A stretch of 6,470 nucleotides of DNA from assembly GCA_902797405.1 (NCBI GenBank), contig CADBSP010000048.1, positions 1 to 6,470 of the forward strand. Reading direction: 5' to 3'. This document shows positions 1 to 5,831 of this stretch, one piece after another. The notes under the pieces are model-generated. The model saw only the letters and a list, made by a program, of their open reading frames with translations, was not told where the DNA came from and ran no database searches. The stretch comes from an uncultured Eubacteriales bacterium. GTDB taxonomy: Bacteria; Bacillota; Clostridia; Peptostreptococcales; Anaerovoracaceae. The first letter of the stretch is position 1, and every line of letters starts with the position of its first letter. The position numbers and the translations under genes were made by a program.

Positions 1-962
1 CTCCTTTCATCAAAGTTGACAACCTGGTTAAATACTATATCCAAAAAAACGAAGGCAAGCAGACTGTAAAAGCTGTTGATGGCGTGAGTTTCACCTTGGA
101 TAAGGGAGAGATAATCGGCATAATCGGTGAATCCGGATGTGGTAAGTCCACATTGGGAAGATTGATAACCCGCTTGGAAGATCCGACATCAGGCGATGTA
201 TATTTCGATGGTGAATCAACAAAGGATTTAATAAAAAGAAACGCACTTGGTTTCAGAAAAAAATGCCAGATAGTATTCCAGAATCCGTTTGACACTTTTG
301 ATCCCAGGTACACAATCCGAAAGATTCTGCTAAGTGCCGTTAACCTCCATAATATTGGAGATACAGCGGACGAAAGACTGGCGATTTGCAAAAGCATTCT
401 GGAGGAAGCCGGGCTTATTCCTGCGGAGGATTATCTGGATAGATACCCCTTCGAACTATCCGGCGGACAGCTTCAGCGAATCTCAATACTAAGGAGCATG
501 CTGCTTAACCCGGAATTCCTGGTTGCCGATGAACCGGTTTCCATGTTGGATGTTAGTGTTAGAGCTGATATAATTAATATGCTCACGGCTTTGGCCAGAC
601 AGCATGAGAGCTCTATGGTTTTCATCTCTCATGATATAGCGACTACCAGGTATATATCCGATAGAGTTGGAGTAATGTATCTAGGTAGAATCGTTGAGAT
701 AGGTGACACGGATACAGTACTGCACGACCCGAAGCATCCATATACTCAGGCGCTCATTTCGAACTCTCCGGATATAGATCCAAGGGTAAAGAAGGAAGCT
801 ATCCAATTGGAGGGTGAACCGCCGACGCCGATAAATACAGGGCCGGGATGCTATTTTGCACCAAGATGTCAATATGCAACTGACAGATGCAGGAAAGAGT
901 ATCCGAGTATGAAGCAGTTGGATGATGGACGAGAGGTTTCTTGCTTCTTATATGAAGAATGA
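1..962 (+). CDS. oppF: OppF/DppF-type peptide ABC transporter ATP-binding protein, 5' end cut by window edge
   Basis: This is the cytoplasmic ATPase subunit that powers an oligopeptide/dipeptide importer. The reading frame is open from base 3 (first codons P-F-I-K-V-D-N-L), so about 319 residues are visible. That is close to full family length and only a few N-terminal residues are missing. A GTG at 84 can look like a start, but it lies inside the conserved A-V-D-G-V-S-F segment and is internal. Counting from base 3, I see Walker A GESGCGKS at 42-49, signature LSGGQLQR at 152-159, Walker B V-A-D-E-P with D176/E177, and the H-loop histidine H210. The C-terminal oligopeptide extension starts with H-P-Y-T-Q-A-L and contains C283, C289, C296 and C314. 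Related Opp/Dpp ATPases have been reported to bind an iron-sulfur cluster with such cysteines. The wording G-C-G-K-S-T-L-G-R around Walker A fits the F rather than the D subunit. Substrate is unknown, and oppF versus dppF cannot be separated. Confidence 0.95.
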   Translation, partial: PFIKVDNLVKYYIQKNEGKQTVKAVDGVSFTLDKGEIIGIIGESGCGKSTLGRLITRLEDPTSGDVYFDGESTKDLIKRNALGFRKKCQIVFQNPFDTFDPRYTIRKILLSAVNLHNIGDTADERLAICKSILEEAGLIPAEDYLDRYPFELSGGQLQRISILRSMLLNPEFLVADEPVSMLDVSVRADIINMLTALARQHESSMVFISHDIATTRYISDRVGVMYLGRIVEIGDTDTVLHDPKHPYTQALISNSPDIDPRVKKEAIQLEGEPPTPINTGPGCYFAPRCQYATDRCRKEYPSMKQLDDGREVSCFLYEE

Positions 963-1029
963 GAAGTCGTAAATTAAGATTTAGATTTGAATTCCGAATT
1001 GGTTTTTAGATTAAGATTTCAAATTATTA

Positions 1030-1057
1030 TTGAATTGTGTATCCGGAGGAATATAAT
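1030..1057 (+). promoter_or_regulatory. Candidate SigA promoter for the binding-protein gene (distal)
   Basis: TTGAAT at 1030-1035 and a perfect TATAAT at 1052-1057 are separated by 16 bases, in the gap between the ATPase and the binding-protein gene. It would give a leader of roughly 135 bases. The gap is very AT-rich, so chance matches are likely. The perfect -10 box is the main support. Confidence 0.5.
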
Positions 1058-1104
1058 TTTTAGTCAATTAATATGGGTAAATAGCTATTCCTATTATCCA
1101 TATA

Positions 1105-1133
1105 TTGAAATAAATCCGATTTAGTGATTTAAT
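1105..1133 (+). promoter_or_regulatory. Candidate SigA promoter for the binding-protein gene (proximal)
   Basis: TTGAAA at 1105-1110 and TTTAAT at 1128-1133 are separated by 17 bases, about 70 bases upstream of the ATG at 1202. This is an alternative or second promoter to the one at 1030-1057. Either would let the receptor be expressed above its transporter, which is common for such proteins. Confidence 0.4.
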
Positions 1134-1201
1134 AGAGTAAAGTAAAAGGTTGTTAAAGAGAAGAGAATTAGAGAAGTTATTTTGAAGGAGGAATAATTAT
1201 C

Positions 1202-2833
1202 ATGAAAAAACTAATGACAGTTCTTCTGTGCATCTTGCTGGTTGCCAGCTTAGCTGCTTGCGGCGGCGGTGGCGGAAGTACATCAGGTGGCGGCTCCAGT
1301 AGTGGTGGTGATGCCCCTGCAACAAGTGACGGTGGTCCAAAGGTCGGAGGAACATATATTATTCCTCAGGACGCTGAACCATCAACAATGAACCCGGATG
1401 CAATTTCTGACGACTATAACTATCCAATCGTTCAGAACTTGTTCCCGCGTCTTTATAAGCTTAACAATGCATTCCAGGCAATTCCTGACCTGGCTACATC
1501 CTATGATGTAAGTGACGATGCATTGACCTATACTTTCCATCTCCGTGACAATGCTGTTTGGACAGATGGAGAAAAGGTAACATCAGAGGACGTTCTCTAC
1601 ACATTCAATGAGATTATTGACAAGGAATATGCCTTTGCATCTGTATTCCAATATGTTGATGAAATCAATGCACCGGATGATTACACAGTTGAATTTAAGA
1701 TGAACGAAGCTGATGGTTCATTCCTTTCCAACCTCTCATGGTACGGCACATTCATTCTGCCTAAGCATGTGTTGGAAGGAACGGATTGGCTTACAAATGA
1801 TGACTTCTCCAATAATCCTGTAACATGCGGACCTTTCAAATTCGAAGCATGGAATAAGGGTACCGATATCCAGATCGTAAGAGACGACAATTATTGGGGT
1901 GAGCATCCTGCTTATCTGGATAGAGTTATCTATACAGTTATAGCTGACCTAAGCACCATGTATCAGGCATGGCTGAATGACGAAGTTGATGAAATCGGAG
2001 CTTATGCAATTCCTGCAAACGAACTCGATGGAATCATCGCTGACACCGAGAAATACTACACAGTAGAACAGGTATGGCCATCCCCATGGTATATCACATT
2101 TAACATTAAGGATGGTCCGTTCGCTGATCCTAAGGTTCGTGAAGCTATCGCTTACGGTGTAGATCGTCAAGATGTTTCAACAAAGGCAACAGGCGGATAC
2201 AAGCCACCAAACGATCACTTCATTCCGGATAACTACGAAGATGCTGTTAACGACGATGCCAAGCAGCCGGAATACGATGTAGCAAAGGCACAGTCACTCT
2301 TAGAGGAAGCAGGCTACACAAAGGATGCCAACGGATATTATTTCGAAACAACCTTCACCGTAATGAGCGGATTCGATGATTTCTGTAAGGTTATAGCTGA
2401 CCATATGGAAAAGATGGGAATCAAGGTTACACTGGATGTTCTGGACTTTGATATTTGGTCCGAAAAAGTAATGGATAACTATGACTTCCAAATCACCGCT
2501 CTCGGTGGATTCCAGGGACCGGACGTACTCGGAACAACACGTCGTTGGACAACAACAGGATCAACTAATATCCCACAGTACTCCAGACCGGAAGTTGATG
2601 AACTTGCTAAGAAGGCAACACTTGCAGCAACAGATGAAGAAAGAAATGGCTACATAAAGGAAGTTCAGAAGTATCTGAGAGAGGATATTCCACAAATCTT
2701 AATCGTAAACTATGCTGACTATCAGCCGTTTAAGAATTACATAAAGGGTAACAACTATGTAAGCGTTGCTGACGGTGGTTCCATGGAAATCATGGGCTTC
2801 AGTGAACTTACAGAATTATGGCTGGATAAATAA
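1202..2833 (+). CDS. Peptide/nickel-type (family 5) ABC substrate-binding lipoprotein
   Basis: This 543-residue extracellular receptor would deliver a peptide or similar solute to an Opp/Dpp permease. The ATG at 1202 has AAGGAGG at 1185-1191, ten bases upstream. The N terminus is a lipoprotein signal: M-K-K, a hydrophobic core, then lipobox L-A-A-C with the lipidated cysteine at C20. A Gly/Ser-rich tether of about 20 residues follows. The mature domain has family-5 landmarks: E-P-S-T-M-N-P near residue 59, P-D-L-A-T-S-Y followed by Y-T-F-H-L-R-D and W-T-D-G-E-K-V-T-S-E-D-V (about 95-130), N-P-V-T-C-G-P-F-K-F near 205, and D-P-K-V-R-E-A-I-A-Y-G-V-D-R near 309. Length is normal for the family. 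It follows the ATPase gene by 239 bases, with candidate promoters between them, and ends at a strong terminator, so it may form its own transcript. The ligand cannot be read from sequence. Confidence 0.95.
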   Translation: MKKLMTVLLCILLVASLAACGGGGGSTSGGGSSSGGDAPATSDGGPKVGGTYIIPQDAEPSTMNPDAISDDYNYPIVQNLFPRLYKLNNAFQAIPDLATSYDVSDDALTYTFHLRDNAVWTDGEKVTSEDVLYTFNEIIDKEYAFASVFQYVDEINAPDDYTVEFKMNEADGSFLSNLSWYGTFILPKHVLEGTDWLTNDDFSNNPVTCGPFKFEAWNKGTDIQIVRDDNYWGEHPAYLDRVIYTVIADLSTMYQAWLNDEVDEIGAYAIPANELDGIIADTEKYYTVEQVWPSPWYITFNIKDGPFADPKVREAIAYGVDRQDVSTKATGGYKPPNDHFIPDNYEDAVNDDAKQPEYDVAKAQSLLEEAGYTKDANGYYFETTFTVMSGFDDFCKVIADHMEKMGIKVTLDVLDFDIWSEKVMDNYDFQITALGGFQGPDVLGTTRRWTTTGSTNIPQYSRPEVDELAKKATLAATDEERNGYIKEVQKYLREDIPQILIVNYADYQPFKNYIKGNNYVSVADGGSMEIMGFSELTELWLDK

Positions 2834-2864
2834 TTCCGCATTGTTAATTTAGCTTACTAAATGC

Positions 2865-2894
2865 AGGGGCTGTCGTTATTGCGGCAGCCCCTTT
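2865..2894 (+). terminator. Intrinsic terminator after the binding-protein gene
   Basis: GGGGCTGTCG (2866-2875) pairs with CGGCAGCCCC (2882-2891) around the loop TTATTG. There is one G-T pair, and A2865-T2892 extends the stem. It is followed by TTTAT. The stem is strong but the T-tract is short, so some read-through into the fused metA-lysC gene, which starts 22 bases later, is plausible. I see no convincing promoter between 2834 and 2915, so the fused gene may depend on that read-through or on a promoter inside the preceding gene. Confidence 0.8.
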
Positions 2895-2905
2895 ATAGAA
2901 TAATT

Positions 2906-2910
2906 GGAGG
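2906..2910 (+). promoter_or_regulatory. Ribosome binding site that fixes the metA-lysC start
   Basis: GGAGG lies five bases before the ATG at 2916. The in-frame TTG at 2904-2906 overlaps this site, so it is not the start even though it gives the longest open frame. Starting at 2916 yields M-P-I-K-V-P, which matches the N terminus of MetA proteins. Confidence 0.9.
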
Positions 2911-2915
2911 ATACC

Positions 2916-5273
2916 ATGCCGATTAAAGTCCCAAATGACTTGCCTGCAGTAGATATATTAACCAAGGAAAATGTCTTCGTTATGACGGATACCAGGGCTA
3001 TGACTCAGGATATTCGTCCCCTTCAGATTCTAATCTTGAATCTTATGCCGACTAAGATAGAGACGGAAACCCAGCTTACCAGACTGCTGGGTAATACGCC
3101 TCTTCAGGTGGAGCTGGAACTACTACAAACCAGAACACATAAGGCCACGAATGTTTCCGAGGAGCATATGATTGCCTTTTATAAGACCTTTGATCAAATC
3201 AAGGGTAGGTTTTATGATGGCATGATTATAACAGGAGCCCCTGTGGAGCTCATGGAATTTGAAGAGGTTGAATACTGGGATGAGCTCTGCGAGATTATGG
3301 AATGGGCGACATCCCATGTCCATAGCATTTTCTATATTTGCTGGGGCGCACAGGCAGGACTTTACTATCATTATGGTATAAAAAAACAAAAGCTTCCAAA
3401 GAAGCTGTCAGGTGTATATAAGCATAACCTGGAATATAAGACCGGTATGCTCTTTAGAGGATTCGATGACGAATTCTTCGTTCCTCATTCCAGAAACACT
3501 ACAGTTGATGAGGCTGCGGTTTATCAACATCCTGATTTGAGAGTTGTCTCCACATCTCCGGATGCAGGTATCTTTGCCTGCAAATCAAACGACGATAAGC
3601 ATATCTTCATCATGGGTCATTCCGAGTATGATCCGGATACTTTGAAAAAGGAATATGAAAGAGATGTTTTGGCAGGAATTAATCCGGAGATTCCATGCAA
3701 TTATTATCCCGATGATGATCCTTCCAAACCACCGATTGTCATTTGGAGATCCTGCGCCAATCTTCTTTATTCCAATTGGCTTAACTATTTCGTTTATCAG
3801 TCCACGCCCTTTGACCTTAATGCTATTAGTAGCGGTGTAACACCGGCACATGAACTCGTGACTGATGAATTCGATTTGATTGCAGCAAAGTTTGGTGGAA
3901 GTTCGCTATCCAGCGGCGAGATGTTCAGGAAGGTAGCTAACGTTGTTTTGGATGAACCAAAGAGACGCTACATAGTGGTATCCGCACCGGGGAAAAGATA
4001 TCCCGATGATATAAAGGTTACGGATGAGCTTATCAAAATAACGGAATGCGAAGTTCCGAGGAAGAGGGAAGAACTTTTAAATGAACTAAAAGAAAGATTC
4101 AGAGAAATAGTGGATTATCTAAAGGAATCCAACGATGAGTCAGGTTACAGCAACAGGGATTTTCATTTTGATATCGATGGAGAGTTTAAGGCGATAGAAA
4201 AGAAAATTGGTGGAGCGGGCAGAGTGCCTTCCGAAAAGACCCATGATTATATCATAAGTAGAGGCGAGTATCTCAATGCTAAAATCCTGGCAGCATACCT
4301 GGGTTTTGACTTCATCGATTCAGAAAAACTCATCAAATTCGACGAGGATGGAAACTTCGATATGGAGGCCACAGAACCTGTTCTCCAGTCTGAACTTCTT
4401 AAGCATGAGAGAGGTGTTATACCCGGATTCTACGGAAGCCTTCCGGATGGTCAGATAAAGACGTTTACCAGAGGCGGCTCCGACATAACAGGATCAATAG
4501 TTGCATCTTCCGTAAATGCGGACATATATGAAAACTGGACCGATGTATCAGGGCTTCTTATGGCCGATCCTACGGTGGTTAACGAACCTGCTACAGTTCC
4601 TGTAATAACTTATAGAGAAGTCCGTGAAATGGCTTATTTGGGCGCAGAAGTTATGCATCCTGACGCCATTCTTCCTGTTGTATCAAAGGATATTCCAATC
4701 AGAATCTGTAATACATCCAAGCCGGAGGAACAGGGGACTTTGATAGTTAAAAACGCTCGCTATTATACGGATGATGATTCCCAGGAGGTATCAGGAATCA
4801 CTGGTAGACAGAGCTATGTTGCAATAACGGTTCAGAAAGCTCGCTTAAACGACAATCCAAAAATCAGGGAAGCTGTGCTAAAGGTATTCAGCGACTTGAA
4901 CATTAAGGTTGGAAATATAGTTGCAGGTGTGGACGCTCTTACGGTTATGGTGGATGAGAAGGAAGTTCGCAGTAAGGCATCGATTGAAGCAAAGTCCAAC
5001 GCCACTGAAATAGAAGAACTCACAGGAATACTGAGAGATACAATCGGGGGAGCAGAAACCAGCTTCATCAGGGATCTATCATTGATTGGAATAATAGGTA
5101 GAGAACTCGGAAATTCACCAAATGTGGCCATCAAAGTTCTCTCTGCGCTGGCCGCCATGCACATCAATATACGATTCATTGACCATGGAACAGGCAATAT
5201 GAATATGACGGTAGCTGTGGATGATAATGACTATGAGACTGCTGTAAAAGCAATCTATCAACAATTTGTTTGA
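2916..5273 (+). CDS. metA-lysC: Fused homoserine O-acetyltransferase (MetA) - aspartokinase, bifunctional
   Basis: One uninterrupted 785-residue chain contains two complete enzymes. Residues 1-301 are a whole MetA (about 300 residues is normal). They include K47, catalytic C142 in Y-I-C-W-G-A-Q-A-G, and H235/E237 in G-H-S-E-Y-D, at the same numbers as in E. coli MetA. E111 in A-P-V-E-L-M-E-F is the residue known to favour acetyl-CoA over succinyl-CoA, so O-acetylhomoserine is the expected product. Residues 302-319 form a short linker. Residues 320-785 are a whole aspartokinase: KFGGSS 325-330, VVSAPGK 354-360, S-R-G-E with E451, T-R-G-G-S-D 518-523, then ACT regions at about 630-690 and 715-785. 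The protein would be cytosolic and act in Lys/Thr/Met synthesis. No in-frame ATG or ribosome binding site is visible near the junction (3817-3880), so separate translation of the kinase is unlikely. The ACT effector is unknown. The domain calls are very secure; this fusion is one I do not recognise as standard. Confidence 0.95.
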   Translation: MPIKVPNDLPAVDILTKENVFVMTDTRAMTQDIRPLQILILNLMPTKIETETQLTRLLGNTPLQVELELLQTRTHKATNVSEEHMIAFYKTFDQIKGRFYDGMIITGAPVELMEFEEVEYWDELCEIMEWATSHVHSIFYICWGAQAGLYYHYGIKKQKLPKKLSGVYKHNLEYKTGMLFRGFDDEFFVPHSRNTTVDEAAVYQHPDLRVVSTSPDAGIFACKSNDDKHIFIMGHSEYDPDTLKKEYERDVLAGINPEIPCNYYPDDDPSKPPIVIWRSCANLLYSNWLNYFVYQSTPFDLNAISSGVTPAHELVTDEFDLIAAKFGGSSLSSGEMFRKVANVVLDEPKRRYIVVSAPGKRYPDDIKVTDELIKITECEVPRKREELLNELKERFREIVDYLKESNDESGYSNRDFHFDIDGEFKAIEKKIGGAGRVPSEKTHDYIISRGEYLNAKILAAYLGFDFIDSEKLIKFDEDGNFDMEATEPVLQSELLKHERGVIPGFYGSLPDGQIKTFTRGGSDITGSIVASSVNADIYENWTDVSGLLMADPTVVNEPATVPVITYREVREMAYLGAEVMHPDAILPVVSKDIPIRICNTSKPEEQGTLIVKNARYYTDDDSQEVSGITGRQSYVAITVQKARLNDNPKIREAVLKVFSDLNIKVGNIVAGVDALTVMVDEKEVRSKASIEAKSNATEIEELTGILRDTIGGAETSFIRDLSLIGIIGRELGNSPNVAIKVLSALAAMHINIRFIDHGTGNMNMTVAVDDNDYETAVKAIYQQFV

Positions 5274-5274
5274 T

Positions 5275-5296
5275 ATTTTTTGAATTTTCAAAAAAT
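5275..5296 (+). other. Weak A/T-only-type hairpin after metA-lysC
   Basis: ATTTTTTGA (5275-5283) can pair with TCAAAAAAT (5288-5296) around a four-base loop, directly after the stop codon. It has a single G-C pair and only a scattered T-rich tail, so it is a poor terminator. The fused gene may read into the downstream RNA gene, or this may be a weak bidirectional terminator. Confidence 0.3.
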
Positions 5297-5300
5297 TCAC

Positions 5301-5329
5301 TTTACTTTTTGCTTAACATGAGTTATACT
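5301..5329 (+). promoter_or_regulatory. Promoter for the structured RNA at 5336-5748
   Basis: TTTACT (5301-5306) and TATACT (5324-5329) are separated by 17 bases. The -10 box matches the SigA consensus at five of six positions and the -35 box at four of six. Transcription would start near A5336, just before the first helix of the RNA. This placement excludes the ATG at 5318 from the transcript. Confidence 0.6.
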
Positions 5330-5467
5330 TTGGTTACCGAAGAGATAAAGACAGTAAATACTTTGGCAGGAAGCCGAGGTGAGGGTGAGGAAGTAGTTCA
5401 TCCTAAGGATTATCTCAAAGAGATATGCGGTTAACTCATAATCAGGATTCGATGTGCGGAGGCGTAC

Positions 5468-5512
5468 ATGAAACCAACAGAAGGTTTGAGACAGAGCCGC
5501 AGAAAACCGTAG
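5468..5512 (+). CDS. Possible 14-residue basic peptide inside the structured RNA
   Basis: The ATG at 5468 opens a frame encoding MKPTEGLRQSRRKP and stopping at TAG 5510-5512. GGAGG at 5458-5462 lies five bases upstream, an ideal spacing. In the predicted fold, the GGAGG is mostly in a four-base loop while A5468 and T5469 of the start codon are paired, so folding would limit initiation. No family is recognisable. It may be chance, because the same bases form helices of domain 2. It is recorded because the start signal is as good as that of the real genes here. Confidence 0.2.
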   Translation: MKPTEGLRQSRRKP

Positions 5513-5641
5513 GCGACTGATCTTGGTCGCAGTCGAATGGGCGACATGAAGGAGATCGCCTAGAAAAATAAGTCGTAACCGTGAGAAGTTTCGACCAAAG
5601 AAAGGGGTGAGTCCGAAAGAAGTGACAAAAAACTACATGAT

Positions 5642-5748
5642 GTGATACCGGCCTAAGGTATAGGGTTTATGCGATTGCCACATATGAATGAGTGGCGGCA
5701 AACCAAAGCACTGATGTGCAAATGAATAGGTCGGTATCATTTTTTTTT
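5642..5748 (+). terminator. Junction-type intrinsic terminator ending the structured RNA
   Basis: GATACCGGCCT (5644-5654) pairs with AGGTCGGTATC (5728-5738), with one G-T pair. T5643-A5739 and G5642-T5740 extend it to 13 pairs. Nine T follow at 5740-5748. Unlike an ordinary hairpin, the stem closes a branched domain of 73 bases with at least two further hairpins (GCCAC/GTGGC at 5677-5681/5692-5696 inside 5664-5704, and 5708-5719). This marks the 3' end of a + strand transcript; on the other strand the run would be poly-A. Confidence 0.75.
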
Positions 5749-5753
5749 GCTAG

Positions 5754-5817
5754 ACCCAGAATTGGGGGCCTATAGGACCAAACGTGTTGATTAAAACACT
5801 ATCGTTTAGATTTGGGT
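5754..5817. other. Folded spacer between the RNA terminator and the permease 3' end
   Basis: ACCCAGA (5754-5760) can pair with TTTGGGT (5811-5817). Inside are TTGG/CCAA (5762-5765/5778-5781) with CC-TATA-GG at its tip, and AAACG/CGTTT (5780-5784/5803-5807) with TGTT/AACA inside it; the two share A5780 and A5781. It could be a 3' processing or termination structure for the permease mRNA on the minus strand, or an extra domain of the upstream RNA if that is read through. Neither strand shows a clear T-run after it, so it is not an ordinary terminator. Confidence 0.35.
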
Positions 5818-5831
5818 TTGCAGAAAGTGAG

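Larger units (their letters stand above)
5336..5748 (+). ncRNA. Large structured RNA of about 413 nt, class unknown
   Basis: This gap between convergent genes lacks a credible protein frame but folds repeatedly. Domain 1: GAGATAA 5342-5348 pairs with TTATCTC 5410-5416 and encloses hairpins 5360-5367/5373-5380 and 5383-5388/5398-5403. Domain 2: TGCGGTT 5426-5432 pairs with AACCGTA 5505-5511 and encloses 5452-5458/5463-5469 (GAGG loop) and 5471-5475/5483-5487. The middle has hairpins 5513-5517/5526-5530, 5540-5544/5556-5560 and 5572-5579/5588-5595. Domain 3: 5642-5654 pairs with 5728-5740 and encloses hairpins built on 5664-5668/5700-5704 and 5708-5711/5716-5719. A promoter sits at 5301-5329 and nine T follow the last stem. 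The RNase P core GAGGAAAGUCC, tmRNA ends and the SRP core are absent. OLE, ROOL, GOLLD and raiA RNAs are possible relatives that I cannot test. Helices were found by eye; no alignment backs them. The pairing density and the promoter-terminator frame make an RNA gene likely, but its function is unknown. Confidence 0.72.

Noticed and set aside
1045..1081. GGAGGA at 1045-1050 as the ribosome site of a small leader gene
   Set aside because: The only following ATG (1072) is too distant and opens a frame of a few codons ending in TAG. The GGAGGA lies within the spacer of the candidate promoter.
2834..2915. SAM or T-box riboswitch controlling metA-lysC
   Set aside because: Methionine genes in this group often have one, but the gap is only 82 bases and is explained by a plain terminator hairpin; no conserved riboswitch core is visible.
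3817..3880. Two separate genes, metA and lysC, with an overlooked stop or start at the junction
   Set aside because: The frame reads through without a stop. No in-frame ATG or ribosome binding site is near the kinase start, and both halves keep full family length in one frame.
4832..5197. A 121-residue minus-strand frame within metA-lysC
   Set aside because: It is an antisense shadow of the aspartokinase ACT regions, with no ribosome binding site or recognisable domain.
5318..5434. A 38-codon + strand frame beginning ATG at 5318 at the head of the RNA region
   Set aside because: It has no ribosome binding site, its ATG lies within the promoter spacer so it would not be transcribed from that promoter, and a frame of this length is expected by chance. 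The same bases form the domain 1 helices.
5336..5748. RNase P RNA, tmRNA, SRP RNA or 6S RNA
   Set aside because: The length of about 413 nt suggested RNase P, but the near-invariant GAGGAAAGUCC core is absent. There is no tmRNA tRNA-like end or CCA, no SRP core motif, and the fold is not a single 6S-type rod.
5454..5748. Group II intron starting at GTGCG (5454-5458)
   Set aside because: No domain V hairpin, no reverse transcriptase and no interrupted host gene are present. The GTGCG is part of a small local hairpin.
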